In this document: positions 16,401 through 25,070 of the stretch, in pieces
Position numbering within the stretch: the first letter of the stretch is position 1
Layout: every line of letters starts with the position of its first letter
Origin: Bacteroides sp. CAG:770
Lineage (GTDB): Bacteria; Bacteroidota; Bacteroidia; Bacteroidales; UBA932
Assembly (NCBI GenBank): GCA_000435075.1
Contig: FR890609.1
Coordinates: 11,310 to 44,189, forward strand
Direction: 5' to 3'
Length of the DNA stretch: 32,880 nucleotides
The notes under the pieces: generated by a model
What the model was told of the DNA's origin: nothing
Database searches by the model: none
Seen by the model: the letters and a program-made list of their open reading frames with translations, nothing else
Position numbers and translations under genes: made by a program

Positions 16401-16484
16401 TGGGATCCGGAGATTGCTGATGCACAGGGCTCTCAGTATCCAAATATGCGCGTGGTTAACTTTGGTGTGAACTTTAATTTCTAA
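13425..16484 (+). CDS. susC: SusC/RagA-family TonB-dependent outer-membrane transporter
   Basis: A 1019-aa protein with a cleavable signal (MKRILNAAVILL...PVSA) and no lipobox. A carboxypeptidase-regulatory-like beta domain spans about 38-112 ('VVRGKVVDEKNEPFAGVSIV'). The plug domain is about 120-235 ('QVTVVAYGKQRKESVIGAIS', 'IYGVRGANGVVLITTRKG'). A 22-strand barrel extends to the terminal 'VVNFGVNFNF', ending in Phe as outer-membrane proteins do. It imports oligosaccharides held by its SusD partner, driven by TonB. susD starts 7 nt after the stop. Length and domain order are normal for the family. Confidence 0.97.
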   Translation: MKRILNAAVILLTVLLSASLPVSAEQSQVGVNAAASTIVVRGKVVDEKNEPFAGVSIVAKKATNGVITGVDGTFEINVLKDDELEFSFLGYTNLIEKIDGRPFYLVTMRPQTSELDQVTVVAYGKQRKESVIGAISSMNVDKITHSVSKLSNVLAGQMAGVVAVQRSGEPGEGSDFWIRGVSTFGANNRPLVLVDGIERDLNLVDPDDVETFSILKDATATAIYGVRGANGVVLITTRKGKEASKPVISGRIEASLLQPTKMPKMANAKQFMDMYNFAFEDNKGGVFYTEEAKAKYLDGSDPDLYPNINWMDEIYKDVTTSYRVNVNVTGGSKKVQYYVAGSYYRENGIFSPDKGLGYNPSNNWSRFNFRSNLDIKLFPYTTLNINLSNQYDTKRQPNNNYSLWIYTFKTIPIAIPKRYSDGTIARPTIGENPYNLLNLNGYNEIFTNNAQSLIGLTQDFEPWVKGLKANVKFSWDAVNYAHLNRSKNPSTYYASGRDENGNLMFTKNNDGNDYLSLYRDNSGHRTTYLEASVTYDRQFVDAHRVGALFLYNMKERKDNFPGNYIASLPYRNLGIAGRLTYSYRDRYFVEGNFGYNGSENFAPSKRFGFFPSVALGYLISNENFWRPIQDVVSVLKIKGSYGLIGNDQIGGGRRFAFNSEMASAGGYTFGTQGQTGLNGLATGYPGSPNVSWEEAKKMNIGLEIELFYSLKLDIDFFREHRSGIFIERASVPAIVGVNVNPYMNLGKMQNQGIDASLQYNKRFSNGLAVSARANFTFNRNKKLYDDQPHPLSPYKDVIGKPWGQQFGYIALGYFKDEEDLANSPKQINNPRVGDLKYKDINGDGIVNTEDYVAIGRTDIPEINYGFGANLSYKGFDLSFFFQGIGNVTGFIGGTTIDMSDTNQLFSNVYEDVALNYWTPENPNAKYPRLSISGSQNNMAPSTHNQIDKSFLRLKSAEFGYTLPKKATKRIGSSLIRFYVSGNNLLTFSKFKLWDPEIADAQGSQYPNMRVVNFGVNFNF

Positions 16485-16491
16485 TGAGATT

Positions 16492-18369
16492 ATGAAAATT
16501 ATTAAAATATTTACTGCTGCGATCGCATCGCTGATGATGTTTTCATCATGCAACTATTTGGACCATAACTTCAATGACCAGATGACTCTTGAAGAGGTGT
16601 TCAGCAAGCGGCCTACTACAGAAAGATTCTTGGCAGGAGTGTATTCGGTCATTCCTGACGGAATGTGGATTTTTAGCGGTTCTTTTATCCCTTGTGCGGA
16701 TGATGCCTATTTTTCATGGGAGAAAATGGACTATGAGCTTGTAAGAAGCGGTAACTACAATGAATCTACAGTTGGCGTCGCAGGTGGTTGGACTCCTCAA
16801 TTCAACCCTTGGGCAAAATATTATATTGCCATTAACCAGGCTTCTGTATTTATTTCTCACGTGGATGAATGTCTGGAACTTACTCCTCAGGAAAGATCGG
16901 AGATGAAAGCTGAGGCACGTGTTCTCAGAGCATATTACTATTTCCTTCTGTTCCAGCAGTATGGCCCGATTTACATTTGGGGTGATAAAGAAGCGGACCT
17001 CGGTATTATGGGTGATAATGTGGACAGGAATACTGTTGATGAATGTGTTGATTTTATGACATCCCAGCTTGAAATGGCTGCCAACGATCTTCCTGTCAAG
17101 GTTGCAGACCCTACTACTTGGCAAGGGCGAATCACCAAAGGATTTGCTCTTGGTCTAAGGTCAAGAATCTTCCTTTACGCTGCACGTCCTCTGTTTAACG
17201 GCGGTGGAGAAATCCAGTATGGAAGAAGTCTCGTGAACAAATACGGAGAGCATATTTTCCCACAGAGCGAAGACCCTCACAAGTGGGATCTGGCCGCAGA
17301 AGCTGCAAAACAGGTTATTGACATGGATATCTATGATCTTCACAAGACTTCAAAGGAGTTTGCTGACCCCGTAGAAAAAGGAATGAACTCTTACAGGGAA
17401 GTATTCGTGGAAAAATGGAACGAGGAACTTATTTTCGCCAGATACTATGGCTCAGCTGAAGTCTGGAACCAGAGAGTTGTTCCTCCGAGAGTGTTCGGAG
17501 TCGGACTAGGCGGTTATTCATGTACTCTCAAACTTGTGGATGCCTATCCGATGGCAAATGGTAAATATCCTGTTGTCGGCTATACGGACAATGGCGCAAA
17601 ACCGATTGTTGACCCTACTTCAGGCTACCAGGCCGATGGATTTACTGACGGATGGCTTCATCCGACACATAAGGACAAGGGAATCAAGGTGCATAACAGC
17701 ATGAAGGGCAGAGACGGACGTTTCTATGCATCCATTTTCTTCAACGGAATGTATTGGATTCATGCGGATGGAACTAAACCGCAGTATAAGCCTGTTACTT
17801 TCTTCAATGGCGGTACTTCATCTTATGCTCATCCAAGCGGTGACTATGTGAAGACAGGATTCCTGTTTACCAAGTTTACTGATCCTACAGTCGATACCAG
17901 AAAGAACGTATGGGGCTCACTTACATGGTCTTATATGAGGTTGGCCGAGATTTATCTCAACTATGCCGAAGCTTGTAACGAAAAGCCGGAGAGAGATGCG
18001 GCAGAAGCTCTCAAATATCTGAATCTCATCAGAAAGAGAGCCGGCATCGAAACTAAGCTTGAGGATTGCTACCCTAATGTCGTAAACAGCAGAGAGGAAC
18101 TCCGCAAATGGATCCGTCAGGAGAGAATGGTTGAACTTGCTTATGAAGGATTCCGCTATTATGACCTCCGTACATGGATGATTGCTGACAAAGAGGCAAA
18201 TGGTCCTTGCTATGGACTGGATCTCACTGCTGAAGACTACGAGTCATCTTGGACACGTACTTCAAAGATTTGTCAGCCTCTCAAGTTCGAGACCAAGCAT
18301 TATCTGTTCCCGATAGGAAAGAAACAACTTGAGGAAATGAAGCATTTTACACAGAATCAGGGTTGGTAA
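16492..18369 (+). CDS. susD: SusD/RagB-family glycan-binding lipoprotein
   Basis: A 625-aa protein with lipoprotein signal MKIIKIFTAAIASLMMFSSC (Cys20). It shows the TPR-rich SusD architecture: 'AEARVLRAYYYFLLFQQYG' (about 140-160), a long variable insertion, and the C-terminal 'YMRLAEIYLNYAEACNE' and 'IRQERMVELAYEGFRYYDLRTW'. It caps the SusC barrel and presents glycans for import. It is slightly longer than classic SusD (about 550 aa). Immediate linkage to susC fixes the pairing. Confidence 0.97.
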   Translation: MKIIKIFTAAIASLMMFSSCNYLDHNFNDQMTLEEVFSKRPTTERFLAGVYSVIPDGMWIFSGSFIPCADDAYFSWEKMDYELVRSGNYNESTVGVAGGWTPQFNPWAKYYIAINQASVFISHVDECLELTPQERSEMKAEARVLRAYYYFLLFQQYGPIYIWGDKEADLGIMGDNVDRNTVDECVDFMTSQLEMAANDLPVKVADPTTWQGRITKGFALGLRSRIFLYAARPLFNGGGEIQYGRSLVNKYGEHIFPQSEDPHKWDLAAEAAKQVIDMDIYDLHKTSKEFADPVEKGMNSYREVFVEKWNEELIFARYYGSAEVWNQRVVPPRVFGVGLGGYSCTLKLVDAYPMANGKYPVVGYTDNGAKPIVDPTSGYQADGFTDGWLHPTHKDKGIKVHNSMKGRDGRFYASIFFNGMYWIHADGTKPQYKPVTFFNGGTSSYAHPSGDYVKTGFLFTKFTDPTVDTRKNVWGSLTWSYMRLAEIYLNYAEACNEKPERDAAEALKYLNLIRKRAGIETKLEDCYPNVVNSREELRKWIRQERMVELAYEGFRYYDLRTWMIADKEANGPCYGLDLTAEDYESSWTRTSKICQPLKFETKHYLFPIGKKQLEEMKHFTQNQGW

Positions 18370-18384
18370 ACAATAGATATTGTC

Positions 18385-18876
18385 ATGAAAAATTTTATAA
18401 AAATAATTTCGGTGTTCGCGTTGGGCCTGTTTATGTCCGCTTCATGTGAGGATAACAGACTCGAAGGAATGTGCGATGACCAGGTATATTTTCTCAATAG
18501 CGGCACTCAGGTCATCAAGGTCAGCAAACGAGACTATGCGGATGTTCCGTTTACAATCTACAAGGCCGGTATCGGTCAGACTTCTGCTTCAGTAGATGTG
18601 CTTGTAGATGAGCAGCTTCTCGAAAAAATGAATGAAGAGAACGGCACTTCCTATAAGCTTTTGGATGAGAACTGCTATACCATCAAGAAAACTCATTTTG
18701 ACTTCGCGGCCAAAGATGTTTCTGCTTCAAGTTCGATTGAGCTTGACGGTGCGGCAATCGGTTCTTTCCAGTCAATTGCAGTGAAGGAGTATGTGCTTCC
18801 TTTGGTACTTCGTTCAACAAGTAATGTCAGCGAAAAATTAGGCTATATCCTTTTGGTTCCTGTTTTGGAAAAATAA
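18385..18876 (+). CDS. DUF1735-type surface lipoprotein, stand-alone
   Basis: A 163-aa lipoprotein (Cys21 after MKNFIKIISVFALGLFMSAS). The sequence resembles DUF1735 ('VYFLNSGTQVIKVSKRDYADVPFTIYKAG', 'LEKMNEENGTSYKLLDENCYTI', 'YVLPLVLRS'). This beta-rich domain usually forms the N-terminal part of surface glycan-binding proteins or endo-glycosidases encoded after susD. Here nothing follows the domain. The next gene begins 4 nt later and could be a split-off partner. The role is probably accessory glycan binding at the cell surface. Confidence 0.75.
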   Translation: MKNFIKIISVFALGLFMSASCEDNRLEGMCDDQVYFLNSGTQVIKVSKRDYADVPFTIYKAGIGQTSASVDVLVDEQLLEKMNEENGTSYKLLDENCYTIKKTHFDFAAKDVSASSSIELDGAAIGSFQSIAVKEYVLPLVLRSTSNVSEKLGYILLVPVLEK

Positions 18877-18880
18877 CGTT

Positions 18881-20308
18881 ATGCGTTTGTTAAAAATGAT
18901 AGGTGTTTTGACGTTGTCCGCGCTCTTTGCTGTTTCCTGCAGTAAAGAGGCGGGGACAACAAATGGCCCGCAGGAAGGAGATTGCCCGGAAGAAATGATT
19001 CTGGACATAAAGTTCCCGGGGCAGTCAAAACCGTCTCATATGGAGATTGACAATCAGCGGAAAAAAATCACGCTGGATTTTGCTGAAGGTGTGGTTCCGT
19101 CAAATGTGGAGCTGAAACTCATTCTGGAGGATGGCGTGACAATGAAAGATCCTTCTGAGAATCCGTTTGTTCTGAACCTTACCAAAACCTGCCCTATAGT
19201 TTTAGCCTATGCAGGAAAGGATTATCGTTATCTCGTCATTGCCAATCATAGTGGCAATTCTGATGAAAACGTAATGAGGGACGGACCGGTTTCTGACATG
19301 GCTCTTATGTATTACGGAGGTTCTCACCGAATAGGCAAGACTGATTGGACTTCTGAACAGTTGCGCTCAAATGTCGTTTATCAGGACAGGAACGGCAAAG
19401 AGCATTGGCTGTTCGATTCCTTCCTCTTCCTTGAAACTTCAGATGGCGGAGGACATTATTTCGAAAGCGGCTTCGATGATCCGAACAATCCTCGGCCGAA
19501 TGAGAAAGGCGCGAACAAGAGTGACTGGACAAAGATTCTTGATAAGTATTTTGCGGCAGACGGACCAATTGCACGTCTTGATAAAGAGGTTGGAAATGCT
19601 ATTCAAAGAGTGTCTGTTCCGGTTTACAAAAGAAGAGTCGTCATTTTCCTTCCGGTCCCGTTCTATAGGCAGACGAACTGGGGAACGCTTTCCGGCAAGA
19701 CAATGGACTTCTCCGTGAAAGCAGACCGCGTGGAGGCAAGCAAATGGTATGTGGACGAGGTTATCAGACGCTTTAATAAATTGAATGCAAACTATCTCGC
19801 TCTTGACGGCATCTATTACGTGGCGGAACAACTGACAAACAACAGGGATTATATTCCGACCGTTGCTGATTACATCAAAAGCAAGAATCTCAAATTCTAC
19901 TGGATTCCTTATTGGGGTGCAGATGGAATGGGCGAATGGAAAAACATGAAATTCGATACGGCATTCCTTCAGCCTAACTACGCTTTTCCTCAGACAAAAC
20001 CGGACTATGATTCTCATTTCAAGTCAATTATGAATTTCGCTTCTTCAAAAGGGATGGACTTGGAAATGGAATTTGACGAATATGCCCTTTACAACAATAA
20101 ACTTGGAGATTACAGGGCGGACCGTGTCCGTGATTATCTCAGGGCGTTCAAGGCTTATGGCGTGACGACGAAGAACAAGATTGCGTACTATCAGAGCGAC
20201 TGTATGGTGCACTCTCTCAAAACTTCTGAATACAAACAGGACAATGACTTGTATCACGAAATCTGTTCAATGATTGTTGAAAGGCAGCGAAGAAGAGGAG
20301 AAGATTAA
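18881..20308 (+). CDS. DUF4855-type lipoprotein with N-terminal Ig-like domain
   Basis: A 475-aa lipoprotein (Cys20 in 'LFAVSCSKE'). Residues about 35-125 resemble the Ig-like DUF5018-type modules of Bacteroidetes PUL proteins ('ILDIKFPGQSKPSHMEIDNQ'). The rest is DUF4855-like: 'DMALMYYGGSHR', 'GIYYVAEQ', 'KFYWIPYWGADGMGEWK', 'FLQPNYAFPQ' and 'MDLEMEFDEYAL'. The motifs look like strands of a TIM barrel with acidic residues at their ends, so hydrolase activity is plausible, but no reaction is known to me. It forms a tandem with the next gene, whose catalytic-looking motifs are the same. Only this copy has the Ig-like module. Confidence 0.78.
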   Translation: MRLLKMIGVLTLSALFAVSCSKEAGTTNGPQEGDCPEEMILDIKFPGQSKPSHMEIDNQRKKITLDFAEGVVPSNVELKLILEDGVTMKDPSENPFVLNLTKTCPIVLAYAGKDYRYLVIANHSGNSDENVMRDGPVSDMALMYYGGSHRIGKTDWTSEQLRSNVVYQDRNGKEHWLFDSFLFLETSDGGGHYFESGFDDPNNPRPNEKGANKSDWTKILDKYFAADGPIARLDKEVGNAIQRVSVPVYKRRVVIFLPVPFYRQTNWGTLSGKTMDFSVKADRVEASKWYVDEVIRRFNKLNANYLALDGIYYVAEQLTNNRDYIPTVADYIKSKNLKFYWIPYWGADGMGEWKNMKFDTAFLQPNYAFPQTKPDYDSHFKSIMNFASSKGMDLEMEFDEYALYNNKLGDYRADRVRDYLRAFKAYGVTTKNKIAYYQSDCMVHSLKTSEYKQDNDLYHEICSMIVERQRRRGED

Positions 20309-20333
20309 GTTATAACCATGACTGGATTTACAT

Positions 20334-21419
20334 ATGAAGAAGATTTTATTGATCTTATTGATTATACCTGTACTGATTTTTTCTTGTGGTACATCTGACC
20401 GCAGGCCCGGAGATAGTCCGCTCACTACGGAAGGCAATATTGGCGATATGGTTCTGATGTACTATGGCGGTGTGCACAGAAAAACGACATGGAATCATGA
20501 CCAATGCATGAGCAGTGTCGCATATGAAGATGCCCACGGAAAACTCCACTGGATGTTTGACGGATTCCTTTTCCTGGAATTCAAAAACGGAAAAGGTAGA
20601 GCCTATGCCTCTTATTATGAGCCGCTTCCGTGCAGAAAGGCGGAATGGGAAGAACTTGCACAATGCTATTTTGTCGAGGGCCGTGCCTGCTCTGCTCTGG
20701 AAGAATGTATAGATGAAGTCAAGGCGCAGATAGGAGAGCCTAAGCATAAACGTCAGGTTGTAGTCACATTGCCCGAACCGATTCCGGGACAGAAGGATTG
20801 GGGACAGTTGAATGGAAAGGATTTGGATTTCGACAATGATGAAGACAGAATCGAAGCCTGCAAATGGTATATCGATGAAGTGATAAGAATTTTCAAGTCA
20901 CGGAATTACAAGAATCTCGAACTGGCTGGATTCTATTGGGTAGCAGAGGAAGCAACTCACAGCCGTACCATTGTCCATCAGGTAGGTGACTACATGAGGT
21001 CTCTCGGATATAAGTTCTATTGGATTCCTTACTGGGGCTCGGACGGACATGGAGAGTGGAAAGAACTCAAGTTTGATGTTGCATATCAGCAGCCAAACTA
21101 CTTCTTCTATCAGCAGAAACCGGATTCGGTATATCTGCCGAAAGTGTGCGAGTTCGCCAAGGAGAGAGGCATGTATCTCGAAGTGGAGTTTGACGAGAGA
21201 GCATTGAGGTCAAATCCGGATTATCGTGCAGACCGACTCCATGACTATATGGATGCATTCCAAAAATGTGGCGCATTGGACAGCCTGCCACTTGCATATT
21301 ACATCGGAGATTGTATGGTCAATGACCTTAAAGTGTCTTCTTACAAAGAAGACAACGACCTTTATGACTGGTTTGCAAATATTGTAGTGAAACGCCAGCA
21401 GATTAGAGGTGAGAAATAA
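20334..21419 (+). CDS. DUF4855-type lipoprotein, second paralogue
   Basis: A 361-aa lipoprotein (Cys18 after MKKILLILLIIPVLIFS). It consists almost only of the DUF4855-like domain: 'DMVLMYYGGVHR' (about 38-49), 'GFYWVAEEATHS' with Glu205, 'KFYWIPYWGSDGHGEWK' with Asp237 and Glu241, 'QQPNYFF' and 'MYLEVEFDERAL' with Glu283/Glu285/Asp287. These acidic residues are kept in the upstream paralogue, which makes them the best catalytic candidates. It is 25 nt from the previous gene and 31 nt from the next. The function is unknown. Confidence 0.78.
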   Translation: MKKILLILLIIPVLIFSCGTSDRRPGDSPLTTEGNIGDMVLMYYGGVHRKTTWNHDQCMSSVAYEDAHGKLHWMFDGFLFLEFKNGKGRAYASYYEPLPCRKAEWEELAQCYFVEGRACSALEECIDEVKAQIGEPKHKRQVVVTLPEPIPGQKDWGQLNGKDLDFDNDEDRIEACKWYIDEVIRIFKSRNYKNLELAGFYWVAEEATHSRTIVHQVGDYMRSLGYKFYWIPYWGSDGHGEWKELKFDVAYQQPNYFFYQQKPDSVYLPKVCEFAKERGMYLEVEFDERALRSNPDYRADRLHDYMDAFQKCGALDSLPLAYYIGDCMVNDLKVSSYKEDNDLYDWFANIVVKRQQIRGEK

Positions 21420-21450
21420 AACACATTATTAATAATTAATACATTTAACT

Positions 21451-22911
21451 ATGGAACATTTGAATTTTAAGACAATCGTTCTTTCAGTTTTGGCTGTGCT
21501 CGGCTTAGCCGTATCCTGCTCAAAAGAGAATAAGCCGGAGAAAACGGAAACAAAGCCTGAACTTTCAGTTTCTGAAACCAAGCTGGCTTTTTCTTCATTT
21601 GGTGAGGAGAAAACTTTCACAGTTACAGCTAATATGGAAGGCTTCACAGCAGAAGTTACCAAAGGTGACGATACTTGGTGTCATGTTACTCTTGAGGGCA
21701 ATACCGTAAAGGTGCTTGTTGACAAGAATGAGGCTTACGAAATGCGCTCCTCTACTGTTACGGTAACTCTTCAGACAGAAAAGAAGAGAGTGCGCATCGA
21801 ACAGGAGGCTGCTCCGGATCCGGCAAACATGCCTAAGGCAATCGTGCCAATGATAGTGGAACAGTTTACAGATTCAAGAGTTTACGATGTGATGGCTGCT
21901 GGCGTTAAGGTTGCTGAAATGTGCCGTGAGTATCTCTGTGTTCCGGGAAGCATTGACAATCAGGCAATTGTCATTTATCCTGTGGTTGACGGAAAGGCGG
22001 TTCATACAAAGGGTATCGTTCTATTCGTTCTTAACCAGAAAATGGAAGAAGGACGTTATACGGATACTTTCACTTTGGCAGAAGGAAATGTTCATGGTGG
22101 TACAGTAAGTTTTGAGGGTGACGCCATTACCGAATATGTTGCAGGTGACAAGGCGGCTGCTGATATCAAACTTGTTTGCCGTGATGAAAAGGGAGAACTT
22201 AAAATCGTTGCTGCTAAAACTCCGGAAATGGTAGAGACTACCGCAGAGGCAAGAACGGCAAAAGATGCAAGCGGCAATGTTTATGGTATTGTGAAGATTG
22301 CTTCTCACTACTGGCTTACAGATGACCTCAATACTACCAAGACTACTGACGGAACAGAGATTCCTGCAGGAAAAGTTGCTGCAGATTACAATGGTGCAGT
22401 TGCTACCTATGTGAATTCAAAATTCAAAAACAAACTTTATTCAGGTGCTGCTGCCGGTTGGAATGCAGGCGCATTTGCAGACAAAATTTCTCCGGAAGGA
22501 TTTACGATCCCTGCTGAGGCTGTTTGGAATGCGTTGGTGGAGTACCTTGGACAGACAGGTAAAGCCATGGACGATGGAAACAAGAGTCAGAAGGCTGTGG
22601 GAAAGATGAGAACTATAGGTGAAGCGGGCAATTGGCTTGACGTTTGGGAAGAGCCTTGGAAAACAACCGGTTCAAGCAACCTTTCAGGCCTTTCGCTGAA
22701 TAGTCTCGGATATCGTTTCTTGCAGAAAGAAGAAACTGAAGATGCTTATGAAGCAACTTTGACAGATACCTTCTATGCTACTTCAGATGCCAATCAGTTT
22801 GGACTTATCGGCTGGCATGTCAGTGGCGGTTCAGTTAATGGTAGATGGGATGCTTGGGGCGCCGATAGTGTAGCCAACATGTCTTGGGCTTTGAGATGTG
22901 TAAGTTTTTAA
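21451..22911 (+). CDS. BACON + FISUMP-like surface lipoprotein, probable glycan-binding protein
   Basis: A 486-aa lipoprotein (Cys23). Residues about 33-118 form a BACON-type beta-sandwich ('LSVSETKLAFSSFGEEKTFTVTA', 'TVTLQTEKKRVRIEQEA'). Residues about 125-265 are an unrecognised beta-rich segment. Residues about 270-486 look like a FISUMP / Fib_succ_major module ('GIVKIASHYWLTDDLNTTK', 'EGFTIPAEAVWNALVEYLG', final 'WALRCVSF'). BACON domains usually act as spacers and carbohydrate or mucin binders, so this is the likely surface glycan-binding protein of the PUL. No catalytic motif is seen. Confidence 0.75.
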   Translation: MEHLNFKTIVLSVLAVLGLAVSCSKENKPEKTETKPELSVSETKLAFSSFGEEKTFTVTANMEGFTAEVTKGDDTWCHVTLEGNTVKVLVDKNEAYEMRSSTVTVTLQTEKKRVRIEQEAAPDPANMPKAIVPMIVEQFTDSRVYDVMAAGVKVAEMCREYLCVPGSIDNQAIVIYPVVDGKAVHTKGIVLFVLNQKMEEGRYTDTFTLAEGNVHGGTVSFEGDAITEYVAGDKAAADIKLVCRDEKGELKIVAAKTPEMVETTAEARTAKDASGNVYGIVKIASHYWLTDDLNTTKTTDGTEIPAGKVAADYNGAVATYVNSKFKNKLYSGAAAGWNAGAFADKISPEGFTIPAEAVWNALVEYLGQTGKAMDDGNKSQKAVGKMRTIGEAGNWLDVWEEPWKTTGSSNLSGLSLNSLGYRFLQKEETEDAYEATLTDTFYATSDANQFGLIGWHVSGGSVNGRWDAWGADSVANMSWALRCVSF

Positions 22912-22934
22912 TCTAAACAGTATTAAACTTTTAT

Positions 22935-25034
22935 ATGAAATATAGCATAATTGCATTAGTTGCATCATTGCTTGTTTCAGTATCAGCGATAGCATGCACC
23001 CCCACGAAAAGTGGAGGTGCATCTCCTGATAAAGAAATATCAGTGCCGAATGATTCAATAATGATTCCGCGTCCGGTGACAGCGAAGCGTCTGGATGGCT
23101 ATCTTGACGTATCCCAGCCGCTTTATCTTAAATTTGAGGCGCCGGATGAGGTTTCCGAATCATTGACAAAATATCTTAGATCTTCCAATCTGGTCATTGT
23201 CGGTCCTTCATTGTCAAAGGTTCCTGTCAATATCGTACTCTCTGATGATCAGAGTCTTCCGAAGTCGGAAGAAGGATACCATCTGGTTATCACCCGGGAA
23301 GGTATAACTGTTGAGGCTAGGACGCAGGCAGGCCTGTTCTATGGACTGCAGACAGTCGTGCAGCTGAAAGATATGTATGGAAAATCTATTCCAACTTGGG
23401 AAATTACCGACTGGCCGAGATTCGGATATAGGGGACTGCATCTGGACGTCTGCCGTCATTTCTTCTCAAAGGAATTCGTGAAAAAGCAGATCCGCATGAT
23501 GGCTACATTGAAGCTCAACAGATTGCATCTGCATTTGACTGATAACGAGGGATGGAGAATCCAGATAGAGAAATATCCGAATCTTACCGAGTATGGCGCA
23601 TGGAGAATGGGCAATACTTGGAAAGAGTTCAATGACTCCGGACGCAAATTCGTTCGCCAAGGTACAGCAGGGGCTTACGGCGGATACTACTCGAAAGATG
23701 ATGTGAGGGAACTTGTGGCCTATGCCAAAGAGCGTAACATTACGATAATTCCGGAAATTGAGATGCCCGGACACGCTTTGGCCGCCATTGCCTCTCTTCC
23801 GCAGCTGGCATGTACCCCTAATCCGAGTGCTCCTGTTGCAGAAATGTGTATCGGCAAGGAGAGTTCCATCCAAATTCTGAAGGATATCCTTACAGAGGTG
23901 ATGGAGGTATTTCCTTCTGAATACATCCACCTCGGGGGCGATGAATATTGGCCTGGATATTGGCAGAACTGTCCTGACTGTCAGGCTCTTCTGAAAAAAC
24001 AGGGCTTTACGGACTTCAACCAGCTTCATGGCTATCTTTTCCGTACAATGGAGAAATTCCTTGCTGACCATGGCCGTCGCCTGATCGGTTGGGACGAGAT
24101 GCTTCAGGGCGGAATCTCACCAAATGCGACACTTATGTCCTGGCAGGATGAGAAAGCCGGTCAGATTGCAGCATCCAAAGGTCATAATGTGATTATGGTT
24201 CCTGGTGAGTACTGCTACTTTGACGGGTGTCAGGATTCTCCTGAAAAAGAATTCCATACTCCTAACTCGCCTCCTGCATTGTGGAACTTCCTTACTCTCC
24301 AGCGCGTTTATTCATACGATCCGGCTCCTCTTTCAATGGTCGGAAGGGAGAAAGTGCTTGGTACACAGGCTTGTTGCTGGACTGAATGGATGCCGAACGA
24401 GAACAGAGTGGAGTATATGATCTATCCTCGTCTGTTTGCGCTTGCTGAAGTGGCTTGGAGCAATCTCAATGAGCATCGGGATTATACTGAGTTCCGTCAG
24501 AGGGCAAAACATTTGTGTGACTGGGCGAAAAAACAAGGCTACAATACTTTCAATCTTGATACTGAGATCGGAGAACGCCCTTCTTCGCTCACAACCACTA
24601 AGCACCTCGGTTATGGATGCAAGGTGACTTACAATAAGCCATGGCTCCCTGATTTTCCTTGCGATAAGCAGACATCTCTGACAGATGGTGTTCATGGAAA
24701 ATGGAGTTATCGTGTCAAATGGCAGGGCTTCAAGGAGATGGACGTTACCATTGATCTTGGAGAAGAGAAGGAAATCAAAGAAGTGAAAGCTGACTTCATG
24801 CAGTACGCGGATGACGGCGTTACTCTTCCTGAGAAAATCGTCATCAGCTGTTCGGAAGATGGCAAGAACTTCACTACTATGCAGACCATTGACAATCCTT
24901 ACGATCCTGACAAGTATCTTTACAGGACATTCTCTTGGAAAGGGAATGCGCGGAAGGCGAGATATGTAAGGTATCAGGCTTCAGTTGTAAACCACGGAAG
25001 CTTTATTTTCTGTGACGAAGTGGAAATCTGGTAA
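22935..25034 (+). CDS. GH20 beta-N-acetylhexosaminidase with C-terminal F5/8-type domain
   Basis: A 699-aa lipoprotein (Cys21 in 'SAIACTP'). A GH20b-type N-terminal domain spans about 40-155. The GH20 TIM barrel spans about 163-510, with 'YRGLHLDVCRHF', 'LHLTDNEGWRI', 'EIEMPGH' and the catalytic pair Asp336-Glu337 in 'HLGGDEYW' (substrate-assisted mechanism). The C-terminal part (about 575-699) resembles an F5/8 type C / CBM32-like sandwich ('MDVTIDLGEEKEIKEV', 'KIVISCSEDGKNFTT'). It releases terminal beta-GlcNAc or GalNAc. It is the first of two adjacent GH20 genes; the catalytic sites are alike but the accessory domains differ. Confidence 0.95.
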   Translation: MKYSIIALVASLLVSVSAIACTPTKSGGASPDKEISVPNDSIMIPRPVTAKRLDGYLDVSQPLYLKFEAPDEVSESLTKYLRSSNLVIVGPSLSKVPVNIVLSDDQSLPKSEEGYHLVITREGITVEARTQAGLFYGLQTVVQLKDMYGKSIPTWEITDWPRFGYRGLHLDVCRHFFSKEFVKKQIRMMATLKLNRLHLHLTDNEGWRIQIEKYPNLTEYGAWRMGNTWKEFNDSGRKFVRQGTAGAYGGYYSKDDVRELVAYAKERNITIIPEIEMPGHALAAIASLPQLACTPNPSAPVAEMCIGKESSIQILKDILTEVMEVFPSEYIHLGGDEYWPGYWQNCPDCQALLKKQGFTDFNQLHGYLFRTMEKFLADHGRRLIGWDEMLQGGISPNATLMSWQDEKAGQIAASKGHNVIMVPGEYCYFDGCQDSPEKEFHTPNSPPALWNFLTLQRVYSYDPAPLSMVGREKVLGTQACCWTEWMPNENRVEYMIYPRLFALAEVAWSNLNEHRDYTEFRQRAKHLCDWAKKQGYNTFNLDTEIGERPSSLTTTKHLGYGCKVTYNKPWLPDFPCDKQTSLTDGVHGKWSYRVKWQGFKEMDVTIDLGEEKEIKEVKADFMQYADDGVTLPEKIVISCSEDGKNFTTMQTIDNPYDPDKYLYRTFSWKGNARKARYVRYQASVVNHGSFIFCDEVEIW

Positions 25035-25070
25035 AATGCCGGATTCCCTTCAAACCAATAATTGATTTTT

